Part shown: positions 10,657 through 23,174 of the stretch, one piece after another
Layout: each line of letters starts with the position of its first letter
Numbering within the stretch: the stretch's first letter is position 1
Assembly (NCBI GenBank): GCA_032768795.1
Contig: CP136490.1
Location: forward strand, 5,642,001-5,706,000
Reading direction: 5' to 3'
DNA: 64,000 bases
Source of the DNA: Tremella fuciformis
Taxonomy: Eukaryota; Basidiomycota; Tremellomycetes; Tremellales; Tremellaceae
Notes under the pieces: model-generated
The model's input: only the letters and a program-made list of their open reading frames with translations
The model's database searches: none
What the model was told of the DNA's origin: nothing
Made by a program: the position numbers and the translations under genes

Positions 10657-11508
10657 CTACGACTCCCTTGCCAGTGTGACAAGGACCTCATTTGCTTCCG
10701 ACATGGAGAGGGAGAAAGCTGTGTTGATCGCCGCGGCCGACTCGCCGCCATATAGCACGTAGACGTCAGGGTCGATGGGGTAGAGATACATCTTATACGC
10801 TGTGGCACCCAACGCATATCTCATTGCGATGTAATTGCCGGACGAGTCGAAGTCGGAAAGGTCCCAGATGGGAGAATCGGCTGTCGCTGTATAAGTGGAA
10901 GTGAATGTGGTCGAGCTGCGAGGATCAGTGAGTCCTTTGTGCAGCGAGCGAGCTCTGAACGTACGAGCCACTTTTATCTTTCCTGGATACTGTGAAAAAC
11001 CCGGTGTATTGCCCAGAATACGTGGTAAGCACCGCATCGGTCGCAGGCACATTGTCCGGTGCATAGAACAGGTCGGCGTCACCAATCGCCTGTGCGGGCA
11101 TTCAGCTGTGCCGAAGGAATGCGAGGTATGGATGGGCCAGCTCACCGTCCACAACGCCATAGCACCCGCTGCCGCCATCCTCGCTCCAAGCCACCCGATG
11201 ACAGTATTGGGGTCGCTGGCGTAGGCGACCTCGGCAAAGTAAGGAGTCGAGGGCGTGTTGCTCGTTCGTGGCGCTAGCACACGTGAGGCATTGTACAGCT
11301 CCCGGGGCCGCCGCGGGCCGAGTCCGCGCTGGAACCGCGCGGCATTGGACAGACTAGCCTCGACTTCGGGCGCGAGCGAGGATTCGGAACCCTCGACCAT
11401 CGCCGGCGTGGTCTGAGTTGGCGTCGGCGGAGGTATAGCGCTCGCAAGGCCCGGCACGGCTGCCAGGAGCATCGTAACCGCAAGTAATACGGACCGGAAG
11501 TAACGCAT
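10657..11508 (-). CDS. orphan secreted protein of a basidiomycete-type family
   Basis: No named function. The ATG at 11508 opens MRYFRSVLLAVTMLLAAVPGLASA, a strong signal peptide. The mature part has NAARFQRGLGPRRPRELYN, a pattern I associate with secreted hypothetical proteins of basidiomycetes (xxARxxRGLxPxxPxxLY). A compact region follows with SSTTFTSTYTATADSPIWDL and YKMYLYPIDPDVYVLYGG. Two introns are needed: one after GAMALWT (GTGAGC to CCCGCACAG) and one after KDKSGS (GTACGT to CCTCGCAG). No membrane anchor is visible after the signal peptide. It may be an extracellular or wall-associated protein. Its gene converges with the orphan membrane gene. Confidence 0.65.
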   Translation of the reverse strand: MRYFRSVLLAVTMLLAAVPGLASAIPPPTPTQTTPAMVEGSESSLAPEVEASLSNAARFQRGLGPRRPRELYNASRVLAPRTSNTPSTPYFAEVAYASDPNTVIGWLGARMAAAGAMALWTVSWPIHTSHSFGTAECPHRRLVTPTCSMHRTMCLRPMRCLPRILGNTPGFSQYPGKIKVARTFRARSLHKGLTDPRSSTTFTSTYTATADSPIWDLSDFDSSGNYIAMRYALGATAYKMYLYPIDPDVYVLYGGESAAAINTAFSLSMSEANEVLVTLARES

Positions 11509-13811
11509 CTTGCGACGAATACTAGTTCGAAGACAATGCGCGAGTGACAAGGTGAGGTGATGGTGGTCAACTGGTTCTTGAGCAGAAGAACGTCCCAGGG
11601 AGGCGAGGGTCTCTCATATCAGTAGGATATTTCGTGCTGAAGCTCCTTGAGAAGGCCTTTGTTGGCCGTGTTGACGCCTGCCACCTTCGCATGGCTTGGA
11701 ACGCGAAGAACGAGCAGAGACTGGGTTGAGATACACAGTGAGGCAGTGTGCGAGTGGAGACGGCGACGGCAGGTTACTCCGCTGGCGGACACAGCCAGGA
11801 CCGTGTTCTGGTATCAGCCCAGTCGACATAGATCATCCGATCAGCCTCCGGGTCGACAACTGCAGAATCATACTCAGGAGGCGTCAGAAGTAGAGCGTGT
11901 GGATTGAAGGACGCAGACGTAGTCTATCCAGGCTTGGCATCCGCAGAACGGAGCACAGAATTTCCGGGGAGCGGGTGTCTCCCATCCATCATATCATGTC
12001 GAGACTGCCGGATGAGATTCCTTCGGGACCGAAGCGTTGCCCGCGACTTGTCTATCGGATGGGGAGAAAACGTTTCACGGCGTTCCTCGCGTTGTTTCTA
12101 CTGCGGATGGCTCAAGATTCCACAGAACCGGCACTATGAGGCAGTCGGCTGATGCCATGGCTTCTGGGTTCATGCGCTCAAGAGCCGTGGATGAAACACG
12201 GTCCATCGCACTCGAACGAAACCTTACCTCCACAGTACGTGTGGTCGTTCATCTCAAATGCATGTAGGGTATATCGCCCACGTGAAACTCGACTCGGCTC
12301 GCGCAAGATGTAGTGCGCATCAGCAGGGCCACCCCTGTGTCAGAATGCAGAGCTTGATCTATCAGGTTGTAGCCTACGGCAATCAGTACCGCAATCTCGC
12401 AGCGCTGAAGCCGGTGCCCAGCAAGTCTGTCGGGCCGTGTGATGATCGGTCGCCGTCGATGTTGAGCTCAGCCGAGCCTAGCCGCATCAGACAGCAATGC
12501 GAAACGCAGATTGAATGTCGACCCGGGGGAGAAGTGCTGTGGCTCGAGGTCCTCAGAAATGGCACGCGCTGAGACCGACTCCGGCATTGGATCGTTGAAA
12601 AGCTGTTCAGACATGAGCAGGGCGCTCGACTCGGGTAACTAATTGCCACGTATGCTGCAGATACCTGAGCTCAAGTCACACTCAACCGTTCGGTCCAGCC
12701 GACGCTCGTCAAGCTTGGCTCGCGGGGCTCGGCAACGCATTTGTCCTCGTCTTAGCGGAGCTTGTCCTCGCCCTTGGCCTCGTCGTCACGATAGGTTTTG
12801 CAGCCGACGAAGAGCTTGACGCAAACCACGCCCAGCTCGCGCACAGTCTACAGCCGATGACCCCTTTGACGGGGTACAGTAATTCTATATTTCCCCCGTA
12901 TCCAAGCGTTCCTGACCATCGTCTAAATTACTCTCCAGTGCCACTTTGCCACTCTGCTTAGCTGGGAGTGGAGGCAAACGACTCAGGGTCCAAAGCGACC
13001 GCGAGCGAGCGTTGGGCAGCGACCACCACTTTAGCGCCGTTCAGACATATCCTCTGACGTGAAGGCTCCTCGTCCTTGTTCACTTCGGCATACTATATCC
13101 CTCCGACAGCCCCAACGATACCCTCCTACCCTCTCCTCCTCGCAGTCTGGACTGCCCTGACTCGCGTGCAGGCGATCGACCCGATACCAGCTGTGCGCTG
13201 TGTGTCACACTCGGAGGCCGGGCCGTATCCCCTTCTCCTCTTCCTTCCACCTCTTATCGTTGCGCGCCCGTCAATCATTCGCAACGCTCTATGAGATTAC
13301 CGAGGCACAGCATGACGCGGCGGTGTTGCAATGCGGCCTGACAGCCGTTGTGCGCCGTCCGCATTGCCAACTCACTCAAGAGGTGAGTCCCGAGGTTAGG
13401 AACCATCGACCGACCCGCCGGTTGATGGAACATGGCTGATCCCATCTCATCAGCCACACAACCCCACAGTCTCAAGGTCAGCACGTGTCGGCAACTGCGC
13501 GCAGCCTTCAAAGCCTCACAGCGTTGTGAACACGCGATCGCGAGGCCAAAGCCATACGTCCAGTGCCATCCTCATCCTTTGATCACGCATCGACTTGTCC
13601 GTTCACTGCAACACATCTCTTGAGATCGAGGCGAAGTCGTAGAGGCGACACCGGTCATTGGAGGAGGCTCTTCGGGGTGCTCTCGGAGAGCCCCTACCCC
13701 ATCCGGGAAAGGCTCTGAAACGGGCGACCTGCATCTCCGTGCGTGTCTTACAATTGCCATCGAGACTCCATGGATCCCCCCCACTGACGCTCAGTGGGCG
13801 AGTGTGCAAAC
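11509..13811. other. gene-poor stretch left of rim15
   Basis: This 2.3 kb lies between the secreted orphan and the rim15 start codon. Open frames are short and lack recognisable motifs. The only stretch with protein-like character is a hydrophobic frame at about 12625-12961, listed separately. Part of the right end must be the rim15 promoter. Confidence 0.4.
12625..12961 (+). pseudogene. possible remnant of a membrane-protein gene
   Basis: One frame, open to the TAG at 12959-12961, encodes a strongly hydrophobic segment (LGNAFVLVLAELVLALGLVVTIGF) after a Trp and before an acidic turn. The tail reads MTPLTGYSNSIFPPYPS. I cannot find a convincing start codon or upstream exon. Short words at its end (CCTTTGAC and TTCCTGACCATCGT) also occur just after the orphan membrane gene at 9978-10014, hinting at an old duplication. 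It may be a decayed paralogue or chance. Confidence 0.22.
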
Positions 13812-16800
13812 ATGTCCGGCATCTTCGATCTTGACGAAGATCGTGAGGACCTTTCGCCAAAGAAGACTTCGCCTTCTCGCCGCACCTCTCCCACTGCGGA
13901 GACGACTCCCTTCGTACCGACAACATCTCCAGGTCGGCCAGCAGTGCAAATCCCGCCACCGCCTCCTACCAGCCAAGGACTTTTGCAGCCGCAGCCTTAC
14001 GCCGGGGGAGCGCCTCACCACCGCAAGAACGCCGCGTCCTTCGCTGCCACCCCGTCCTTCCCATCGCCTTTAGCCCAGGCCACAGTTCCTTATCATTCCG
14101 ACAATTCGTCTTCCTCTTCCCACTCATCCCCTCATAACTCGGACGGTGAAGATGAGGGGAAACATCCGAGTCATGACTCTCCTCGATCGCAGTCCAGCGG
14201 CACCCCTCGTCGACCACCTGACGGCATTCCTCGAGCTCGTACCGCTAGTCCAAATACGACTCGGTCGGCCTCTCCTGCATCAACTCAAAAGTCATCCTCG
14301 CGCCCTCCCAGTCCCTCTTCTAGCAAAGCTACGGTCCCTGCCACAATACTCATGAGAAAGCGGAGATCAGGAAGTAGTGGTGCACTCAGCGCTACATTGT
14401 CAATGCCCGCGCCACCCGAGAGCCCAGCTCGAAAGCAAGACTTCACATTTCCCACCTCACAAAAAACAAGGGCAGACTCCTCGAATCTAGACAGACCGCG
14501 CACCGCCAGTCAGAGTAGCAGTCTTGGAGTGCCATACAGCGCGAGCAGCGTATCCGGTTCGAGTCCGTTGGCTTTCGGAAGCCCGGAACTCGAACCATTA
14601 CCTGACTCCTCGTCCCGCCGAGGATCCATGACTGGCTTATCGGAAGGGGCTAAGGACCTCCTTGGATTGGGATTGAGCACAAATTGGGACTCGACTTCTG
14701 GGACGAGCTCGTCGTTCGGCAGTAGTCTAGGGCAGAACCGAGACAAGGGGAAGGCAAGGGACACCATGACGCCTCCGAGCCCACGACGGGAGAAGGACAA
14801 GCCTCTTTCCAGTGCCGCCGTACCTATTGCCAGGTGAGCATATTCTGGAATCTCATGACATTCCTAATGCAACCAGCCCACCTAGACAGCGGAGGCCTTC
14901 CGAGTTTCTGAATCCCTCATCCCTGGATGCCAGAAAGATGCCGTCGATGGGTTCAAGGGGGCTTATGGCCGGTCCGGTGGCCACTTTGTCGACTTCTGCT
15001 TCAATGATATCACCTTTGAACCCTCTTCCCTCACCGTGGTCGTCATCGTCCGATGACAATGGTGGTCTGTCGGCCAGCCTCTCAAGCGACATCTCCAGGA
15101 CGGGAGGATCTTCCACCCAAGGCCCGAGTGCCATCCGGTTGACTCGTGTCCCTACAAGCGTAAGAATGGCGGCCGACCTAATCAAGAACCCCTCGGCGAT
15201 CCCGCCACTGAGCAGTACCCCTGTGTCTATCGGCTCGGCTACATTGGCGGGTACTTCAGAGCCTTCTCCAACGACGACCTCCTCCGCTCCGCCATTCGGA
15301 TCGATGAGTCCGCCACCTGTGCCTTCTCCCGCCCATCACGCCACACTGCCCGCGCCGAGTGCTCGCTTGGGTCACATCGATCTGGGAAAGGGACGACCAA
15401 ATTTGGCAGTGTCTAGCCAGTCGATCCTTCCCCCATCAAGAGACATCTCGCCCCTGCAATTCCGGGTGCCAGAATCTCCTTCCGAGAAGAGGTCCGTATC
15501 CGATGGCACTGTTGCCCCTCCGTCTGCCTTCAAGACGCCAGCTTTACCTGCGTCAGTGAGAAACAGGCCGTCCGCGCCTCCGGCAATGGACGCCAAGGCA
15601 GATACCTTTTCAGGATCCGCGAAACATCATCGCTACCGAACCTCGATGCACGAGGCGACATTCAAGCCTTCGATATTGTTGTCCGACATCACTGATTCAC
15701 CACCTTCATGGTCAACGAGCTCCAGATCTGGCAGCGCTCCTGTCAGCAGTCAGGACGCTACGTTCGGTCTCGGGCTACACCTGCCGCCGACGTCAGCCGC
15801 ACTGGCCTCAGAAGCGTCCGGGTCAAGAACGCCCGGCGTTCCTGGAGAACGTCCACGACTGCGTTCCGTTACAGGTCAGGCGTTGCAGATGGACTTGGCA
15901 GGCGTCGGTTCCTTGGGAGATGCTGCGAGTCACGCAAGTATGATTATGCAGAGTCGGCAGGCCAAATTGCAGAGGTGGCGACCAAACAGCTCTGGCAATG
16001 TGGGTGCTGCCCCGCTTGGTTAATCCTTACTGATCCGTCCAGGTCACGGGAGAGCAGACTCGATTGCCGCCTGCCTTCAACCGTTCGACGACCACTGGTG
16101 CTCCAGCTATGCTCGCTGGTCCTCGCATGGATCGGCAAGCGCAATGGGGCCTTCGGGATAGTCCGCCTCACCCTACACACTCGCTGTCTGTCGGCACGAC
16201 GAATCTCGTGCCTTCCACATCTCTGCAGATGATGAACTTGACCCCGATGACAGGAACACTGCCGCTGCCTCCGGTCAACGACACGACTGCAGCCCCCCTG
16301 AACTCCAACGCGGGTCCTTCTAGGTTCACTGCGGCTACCGCTGGCGGGCTCGGCATGGAGCGAGTGGGCAGTGCAACGGGCATGGTTGGCGGGATTGAAT
16401 GGGTCGACTGGCTGGATTGCTACAAGAGATACAAAGAGGAAAAGATCCGGGCAGAAACTGAGGCCGCGGCTGCCACAGCCAGGGACAGCTCGACCGACCG
16501 CCTCTCGCCTTTGGCAAGATCTGCCTCTCGGCACAGTCCCCAAGAAATCGATCTCAGTTCGAGCATTGAGAACAGCAGTGCTTTAGCCTTGTCGCCTACG
16601 ACATCCCGCGATGAAGTAGGGGCTGTAGATCCACGACTGCGCAAAAGGTCGCTGTCGATCCGGTCGACTCTCTCCAATCTCGATCTCTCTCGATCCCCTT
16701 CCCAGAAGCGAATGAGCTTTTTGGATCGTCCCAGGCAAGCTTCTGGCGGATCTGTGCGGTCCACCGATACTGCCAGTGGTGCGGCGGTCAAAAAGAAGAA

Positions 16801-19800
16801 GAATCTGGTCAACAAGATGGAAGGGTGGTGGAACTCCGTCAAGAGCAACTTCACACCCGAAAGCACTGTTCACCGAGGCCCAATTGGTTTGCCACGCGCA
16901 CGCATCCCTTCCGCTCCGACAAGCCGCCGCGGTTCCGACAAAGACTTTTCGCTTCCGGGCAGCCGACGAGGGAGTGACAAGGATAAGAATGTAATCGCTG
17001 CTCCTGCAGCCGCACTTCTGGCACCCCAGCCGATACGCAAAGATTCCTTCCAGTCGCTCCGGAGAAAGCTATCGAATCTAGACCTGGGTCGCTCCGGAAC
17101 AGTGCACGATGCTCAATCGCTACAGGATGCCGCGGACATCTTTGATCCCGAGCGTGCCACAATCAGACATTTGCCCTCCTTGAGTCCTTCGGTCCGCACT
17201 GAGCTTTCCGACATCGCTTCTTCTCGAGCGGCCCCTTCTCCTGGTGCAGCGCCCAGGTTAAACAGTGGTTTGGATACGCGCCGCAAACAGCCGGGACTTC
17301 GACTGGAGTTGGAACCTTCAGTGTTAACTCGTGGGCCCATAGTTCGGACCGAGACAGGAGGAAGTTCGCAAAGCCCAGCATCTCAGAGGCCTAGCGATTT
17401 CTCATCTCGGTCCACATCATACGCTGTATCGCTTGGTCCGGGTCTCACGCCCGGGACTGTTCCCAGATGGGACCAAACGCCTTCTCCTCTCGTGATGATC
17501 GGAGACAAGCAAGGTGACCCAAAGGAAAGCCAGCCAGTTGCTCCAGGCGCCGATCTGACAGTGGCATCGGTCCGAAGGCACGTCAAGCATCGTCTCAATG
17601 CGGCGAAGGATGCGTGCGACAGTACGCTCAAAAAGACCATTGATGCCATGACCAGGTTCGCGGACGAGCAAAGGCGTATCGCCGACGAAGAGCAGCTTCG
17701 TTTGGCGGACTCCACTGAACCGCGGGATTACTTTGAAGGTGCCAATGAGTCCCCTTTGATCGATGTGGACGATAGCGAGAGCGAAGGAGGCGACCGCTTC
17801 GATCGCACCGGGGGCAGCTCAAGAGCAGTCTCGTCATCTCGAGGTCCAAGTCGACGTCCCTCGATCTCAAGACCTGGAGGCGTTCCGACAAGTCCGACTG
17901 CTCGTCGCATGTCAATTCTGCCTTCGAGTCCTAGTCGCGTACGCCGTCGACCCAGCGCTGCTCCGAAACAGTTCGCTAGCCGGGAACGCCAAATTGCCCG
18001 AAACCTCAGCCTGTCGCTCGAGAAAACCAAGTCCAACAGCAGTTCTCGCTCCACCTCCAGATCCCGGTCCCCAATGCCGCCCATGCGTAGTCTGCTTCCG
18101 GGTCTGGCCAGTCTGGAGAACCAGCAGATCCTCGCCTTGCTACAAGAGCTTATTGTCATTGCCACTGATGTGCTCGAACTGAGTGTCAATACTCTCATCT
18201 CAAAGCCATCCGCTTGCCGCGAGATGATTCCGAAGCTTCAAGCGATTGGTCACAGATGGGATGATCACGTCGATTGGCCGGGCCGGGATTGGTACGTTGA
18301 AATCCTCCTCGCCGTCGCCTCCTTGAATCGAGTGCTGGATTGGTGGGAGGCTGAGAAAGGCTTCTGGAACTTCGATGACGAAGGGGATCATGAGCCGCTC
18401 GTCTTTGTCCTCAAGCCGACGAAAGAGGAGTCCAGATTCGATCAGGAGTTCAAGGCGGCTCTGCCTGCTCATATCTCTCCAGCCGCCTCGATTCTTCAGG
18501 TCGCGGAGCCTACGTCGGCTGTCAGCCTCGAATTGCCTTCACCTGAAGGTTTGTCGGGCTCAGGCTCGGGGACCTTCACTGGTCGGACGGCCGTTGGTGC
18601 CGTCGTCGGCACGCCTCGTGCGCAGGCAATCGATGATCTGCGGTACCTTGCAGAGCATGCCAAGAGCGTCAACATTGTCATGGAGCTCAGTCTGCAAGGG
18701 GAGGAGATCCTGTATGTTAGTGACGCGATCTCAGAGGTTATTGGGTTAGTATTGCTACGCCTCCAGAGCTACAATCGCTGATGTTTGCAGGCAAGATCCC
18801 GATGAGGTCATGGAGAAATCAATCACCGACTTGGTCGCCCCGGCCGATGCTGGCATCTTCAGCGAGGCGTCTCGCAAGCTCCAAGAGGACGACAACAACA
18901 CTGTTCAGCTGCGAGTCCGGTTCGAGGCGCATCGCAAAATGGGCGAAGGTGATCAAGTCCGCTACCCTGGACTGATTTACATAGAACTCGAAGGAGTCGG
19001 CATGCTCATGCGCGAGGATAACGAGCCCTCGCACACCATGTGGGTGCTGAAACCAGTAACGGCGACTGCGGGCGATCAAATCGCCGATGCCAGCTTTCCC
19101 CAAGGGGCGATGCTGTCCAACGAGAATGTTCTTTGCAGGATTTGCGAGCGCGAAATCGTCATCTGGTTCTTCGAGAAGCACAACGAGACTTGCGATGCCG
19201 TGCATCGACTAGACGCGGAGATTTCGACTTGCAACGAGTGCCTGCACGACTTAATCCAAACAATTTCCACTCTCAGGGACGATCTGCAGAGGACCGAGAC
19301 TTCGCAGTATCAGGGGGTTGTTTTCTACACATTACCAGAGTCAGTCATAACCGGCGATGATGACCAGCCGGCCAGCCCCCAAGGAGTCGAAATTCGTAAA
19401 CTTGCCGACGCGCACCTCGAGGGAGTGATCGAAATGTTGAAGACCGCAGAACAGATCGACACCCCGTCAGTTCAGGAAGACGAAGCGGATCTGGACTTTA
19501 ACGTGCAACGCTATCTGCCGCGAGACGACGAGGACAAGCTGCTTGCCGTCACGCGATGGCAGAAGCCGCAAACCACAGACAGGGCACTCACGCTCCTCTT
19601 GACCCATGTCGAGGAGCAGATGCGACGGAAGCAAAAGGCTGTAGCAAGGATGCAGAGCACCATCCGATACTCCGAGAAGACCCGCCACGAATGGGAAGAC
19701 AAGGTCAACCAACTTCTGGGAGGGTTGCAGGAAAGTGAAACATCAGAGAGTGGCTCGGATGGAGGGGATGTTGCACCAGCTTCTTCGCCTGTCGAGCAAA

Positions 19801-22678
19801 TCCCGTCTTCCAACTCGGCCCCGGAGATCTCGCCTCCGACGTATCGCAAGATTGCGCCGAAAGCTCGACTGCCGATCACTCAGGGTCACTCTCAACGACC
19901 GGCGACGTCTCACGCTGAGAGCACTGTCCCTTCAGCGACCGTGCCATCTACTCCGCTACCCCCCACGATCGGTGCAAGGATGCCTCTGCCCCTGTCGTCT
20001 CTCACTGGACTTGTTCCGCCGGCATCGGCGCCGCCTATCGCGGCGGTCAGTACACATTTACAGCCACCCAAGAAGGTGTCGACGGACTCCACTTCGCCGC
20101 TACAGATTCCAGCAGACCACATGCGCCATGCCCGGAGAGTCTCGACATCCCTGAGTATGGGAACCGCCCCCTTGTCGCCGCGCATCCCGTCGGCGGCGCT
20201 GCCAACTCGTCTTCCTCCTCAATCAATCAAGGACTTCGAGGTGATCAAACCCATCAGCCGTGGCGCGTTCGGGCACGTCTATCTAGCCAAGAAAAAGACG
20301 ACCGGCGACTATTATGCCGTAAAGGCGCTCAAGAAGTCCGACATGATCGCGAAGAATCAAATCACCAATGTCAAAGCGGAGCGCACCATCCTGATGAATC
20401 AGGCTTCCTCGCCGTATGTGGTCAAGCTGTTCTTTTCCTTCCAGAGCAAGGATTACTTGTACCTCGTCATGGAGTATCTGAACGGCGGCGACTGTGCCAC
20501 TCTCATCAAACAGCTCGGCGGCATACCGGAAGAATGGGCCCGAAATTACATCGCCGAAGTCACGCTTGGCCTCGAGTATCTACACGCGAGGAACATCGTC
20601 CACCGTGATATCAAACCGGACAACCTGCTTATCGATGCCAAGGGTCACCTAAAGCTCACCGACTTTGGTCTCTCCAAGATAGGCCTGCTCAATCGACAAG
20701 TCGGAGGACCGCGCCCGCCCTTCCGCCGCGGCTCGTCACTGCGAAGCTCGCGGCCAAACCGACAGCCTTTCATGCGGTCAACATCAGGATCGTCCAATGA
20801 CTCGCCTGGAATGTCGCCAGAGCTACTGCCCGTTGTGCCTTCCAGCCTCAGTCAATCGTACTTTGCGGGAGTGACCGAACTCGGTTCGGCCGACGAGTCA
20901 AGCGAGTCAGAATCTGCCGGTATCGTGGCCGAGCATCTGCGTCAGATCAACCTCACAACGACGCAAACTTCGTCTCGCAGCGGTACCCCATCGGTGGCTC
21001 CTCGCGAGAGTCCACGATTTGCCGGCACCCCAGACTATCTCGCGCCAGAGAGTATTCTCGGCATTGGCACAGATGATCGGATGGTCGATTGGTGGGCATT
21101 GGGAGTTGTATTGTACGAATTCGTCTACGGCTTCCCGCCATTCCATGCGGACACGCCGGAGAAGGTCTTTGACAATGTGGTCTCGAGACGCATTGAATGG
21201 CACGAGGACGACGTCGACGTCTCGCCACCGTGTCGAGATCTCATGGACCGTCTGATGTGCTCAGATCCCTCGCAGCGACTAGGTGCTCGTGGAGCCGAAG
21301 AGGTTAAACGTCATGCCTTCTTCGCTGGGATCAACTGGGACACCGTCACCACTTCGGAAGCGGGCTTCGTACCGGAGATTAATGATCCCGAGTCAACCGA
21401 CTACTTCGATGCTCGTGGTGCGGTTCATGGTTTCCACGACGAGGATCCGGTCCCTCAGATCCTGAAGCCTGACGCCGGCGGCAAAGTGGACCGTGCAGCG
21501 ACTGAGTTGACGGCGGTCCTGCACGATATGGCCAACTCGGATGAATTTGGTACCTTCAACTTCAAGAATTATCCCGTTCTCAAGCAGGCCAATGACGATG
21601 TCATTCGCAAACTGCGTGTTGACTCGCTGGCTCCCATTGGTGCCGCCCTCGACTTGCAGCCGAAGAAACGAACGCGCAGTCTGTCCACCAGAAATCGACA
21701 TGGCAAAGTTAGGCAACCAGCCGATCTGATCAACGATGGACCACCTTCGCCTTCCGAGTCCACCTCTTCCACCGCTTCTACGCCTTCCCGGGCCAGCATT
21801 CCTCCTTCGACGCCTGGAACGGCGGCCATCATTCCGCAGCATTTCCGTCGGCCATCGGAGCTCAACGCCTTGGATCGCGTGAAGAGCTTGGATGAAGGTG
21901 AGAGATTGCGTCGCAAGTCAGATCCGAGTCGGACGCGAGCGGGATCGGGATCGAGCATGAGCGATAGGAGCACTGGCATGGAGCTCTGGCGACAGAAACG
22001 GCAAGCGTCGCTTCAGACTGAAATCACGCCTCCTCCAGTTACCACTCTTATACCGCCGATGGACAGTCCTGAGGCTCGCCCGACACACACCAGCTCGGAT
22101 CGGACCCTGGACGTGCTGATCGCCGAGGACAATCCGATTTCGCAAAAGGTGAGCCGGGAGCCTGGGTTTGGGGTCGAGCTGACAACCTTCAGATATTGGA
22201 AACTCTGTTGACGAGAATGGGTTGTCGATGTATCTGCGTGGAAGATGGGCCTGCTGCCCTGGCTGCGTGTATGGGTCACATACGTGCGTTTGCCTCACTT
22301 CTGTTTGGGGTTCCGAGCTGAGATCACCAGGATTCGACGTCATCATCTGCGACATCCACATGCCCGTGGTCTCTGGCGAGCAGGTCGCTCGTATGATACG
22401 ATCAACGAACAATCAGAATCAAGATACCCCTAGTGAGGCTCCACTTGAGAAGCCGGGGGGGACGTCGCTAATGCCCAGTCATCGCGGCCACCTCGTATGA
22501 GCAGCATCAGTCCATCACCGAAGAAGGCACAGTCTTCTCGGCCGTCCTGGCCAAACCAGTATCGAAAGCCGATCTGTTCAAGTGCTTTGCCAAGCTCGGC
22601 TTTGAGCTCTCTACAAGTGACAAGGACAAGCCCTCCGAGACGTCCTCTGCTCCTCTCAGCGCCCATCCCTCTGCTTGA
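13812..22678 (+). CDS. rim15: Rim15-type serine/threonine kinase with PAS, zinc-finger and receiver domains
   Basis: Rim15 is the nutrient-controlled kinase (PKA, TOR, Sch9) that drives quiescence entry and stress programmes through Greatwall-like substrates. The spliced protein is about 2,880 residues. It has a long Ser/Pro-rich N-terminus, a PAS-like domain (ILYVSDAISEVIGQDPDE), a Cys-rich finger (CRICEREIVIWFFEKHNETC) and a kinase domain from IKDFEVIKPISRGAFGHVY. VHRDIKPDNLL and DFGLSKIG are intact. An insert of about 115 residues follows before GTPDYLAPES, typical of Greatwall/Rim15. The C-terminal receiver domain has AEDNPISQK, phospho-acceptor Asp in VIICDIHMPV, and Lys in LAKPV. Introns: 14835-14876, 15999-16042, about 18746-18789, and three short ones in the receiver part (near 22149, 22272 and 22431). 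Confidence 0.95.
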
Positions 22679-23174
22679 CTTGCGTGAACCGTCTGTCTAC
22701 CCTCTCCTCGATTTGTGTCTACCCTGTATCATACATTCACCCGCACCCTCAATACGCCAAAATGCTCATAGCTTACACCACCTGCACCTCACGGTCAAAC
22801 GTCTATTGTGTGTATAATTAGTCGGTCTCGCTTCACTGTATCTCTCACTGCAATCGTTCAGTTGTTGCAATGCATGGTATCTGGTTGGTTAATTGGTCTG
22901 CCGGAGATGGTCTGCGAGCGAATTTGTGCTGCTGGATATCCTCTTGGGCCGGTGAACCACGGTCGACGGCCTTAGGTAGATACATACCGCGCAGCATACT
23001 TGATTTTATGACCTATAGAATACCTTTCTATCCCTCTGTGCACAGAGGGCGACTTCCCCTCCGAGTCTCCACGCCGCATGAACAAAAGACCCAAATAGCA
23101 AGCTGAAGCTGAAGCTGAACATGAACAGGCCGGGACGGGACGAGCGAAATCATCTACAGGGATAGGGTGGGGGA
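22679..23174. other. intergenic region between convergent rim15 and OPT transporter genes
   Basis: This holds the 3' flanks of both genes. I see no gene. A short repeat (AAGCTG three times, near 23100-23117) and a TGTGCACA palindrome (23038-23045) are the only notable words. Confidence 0.4.

Noticed and set aside
13076..13294. Short hydrophobic plus-strand frame near 13.1 kb
   Set aside because: It has no homology signal or splice partner and lies in the presumed rim15 promoter.
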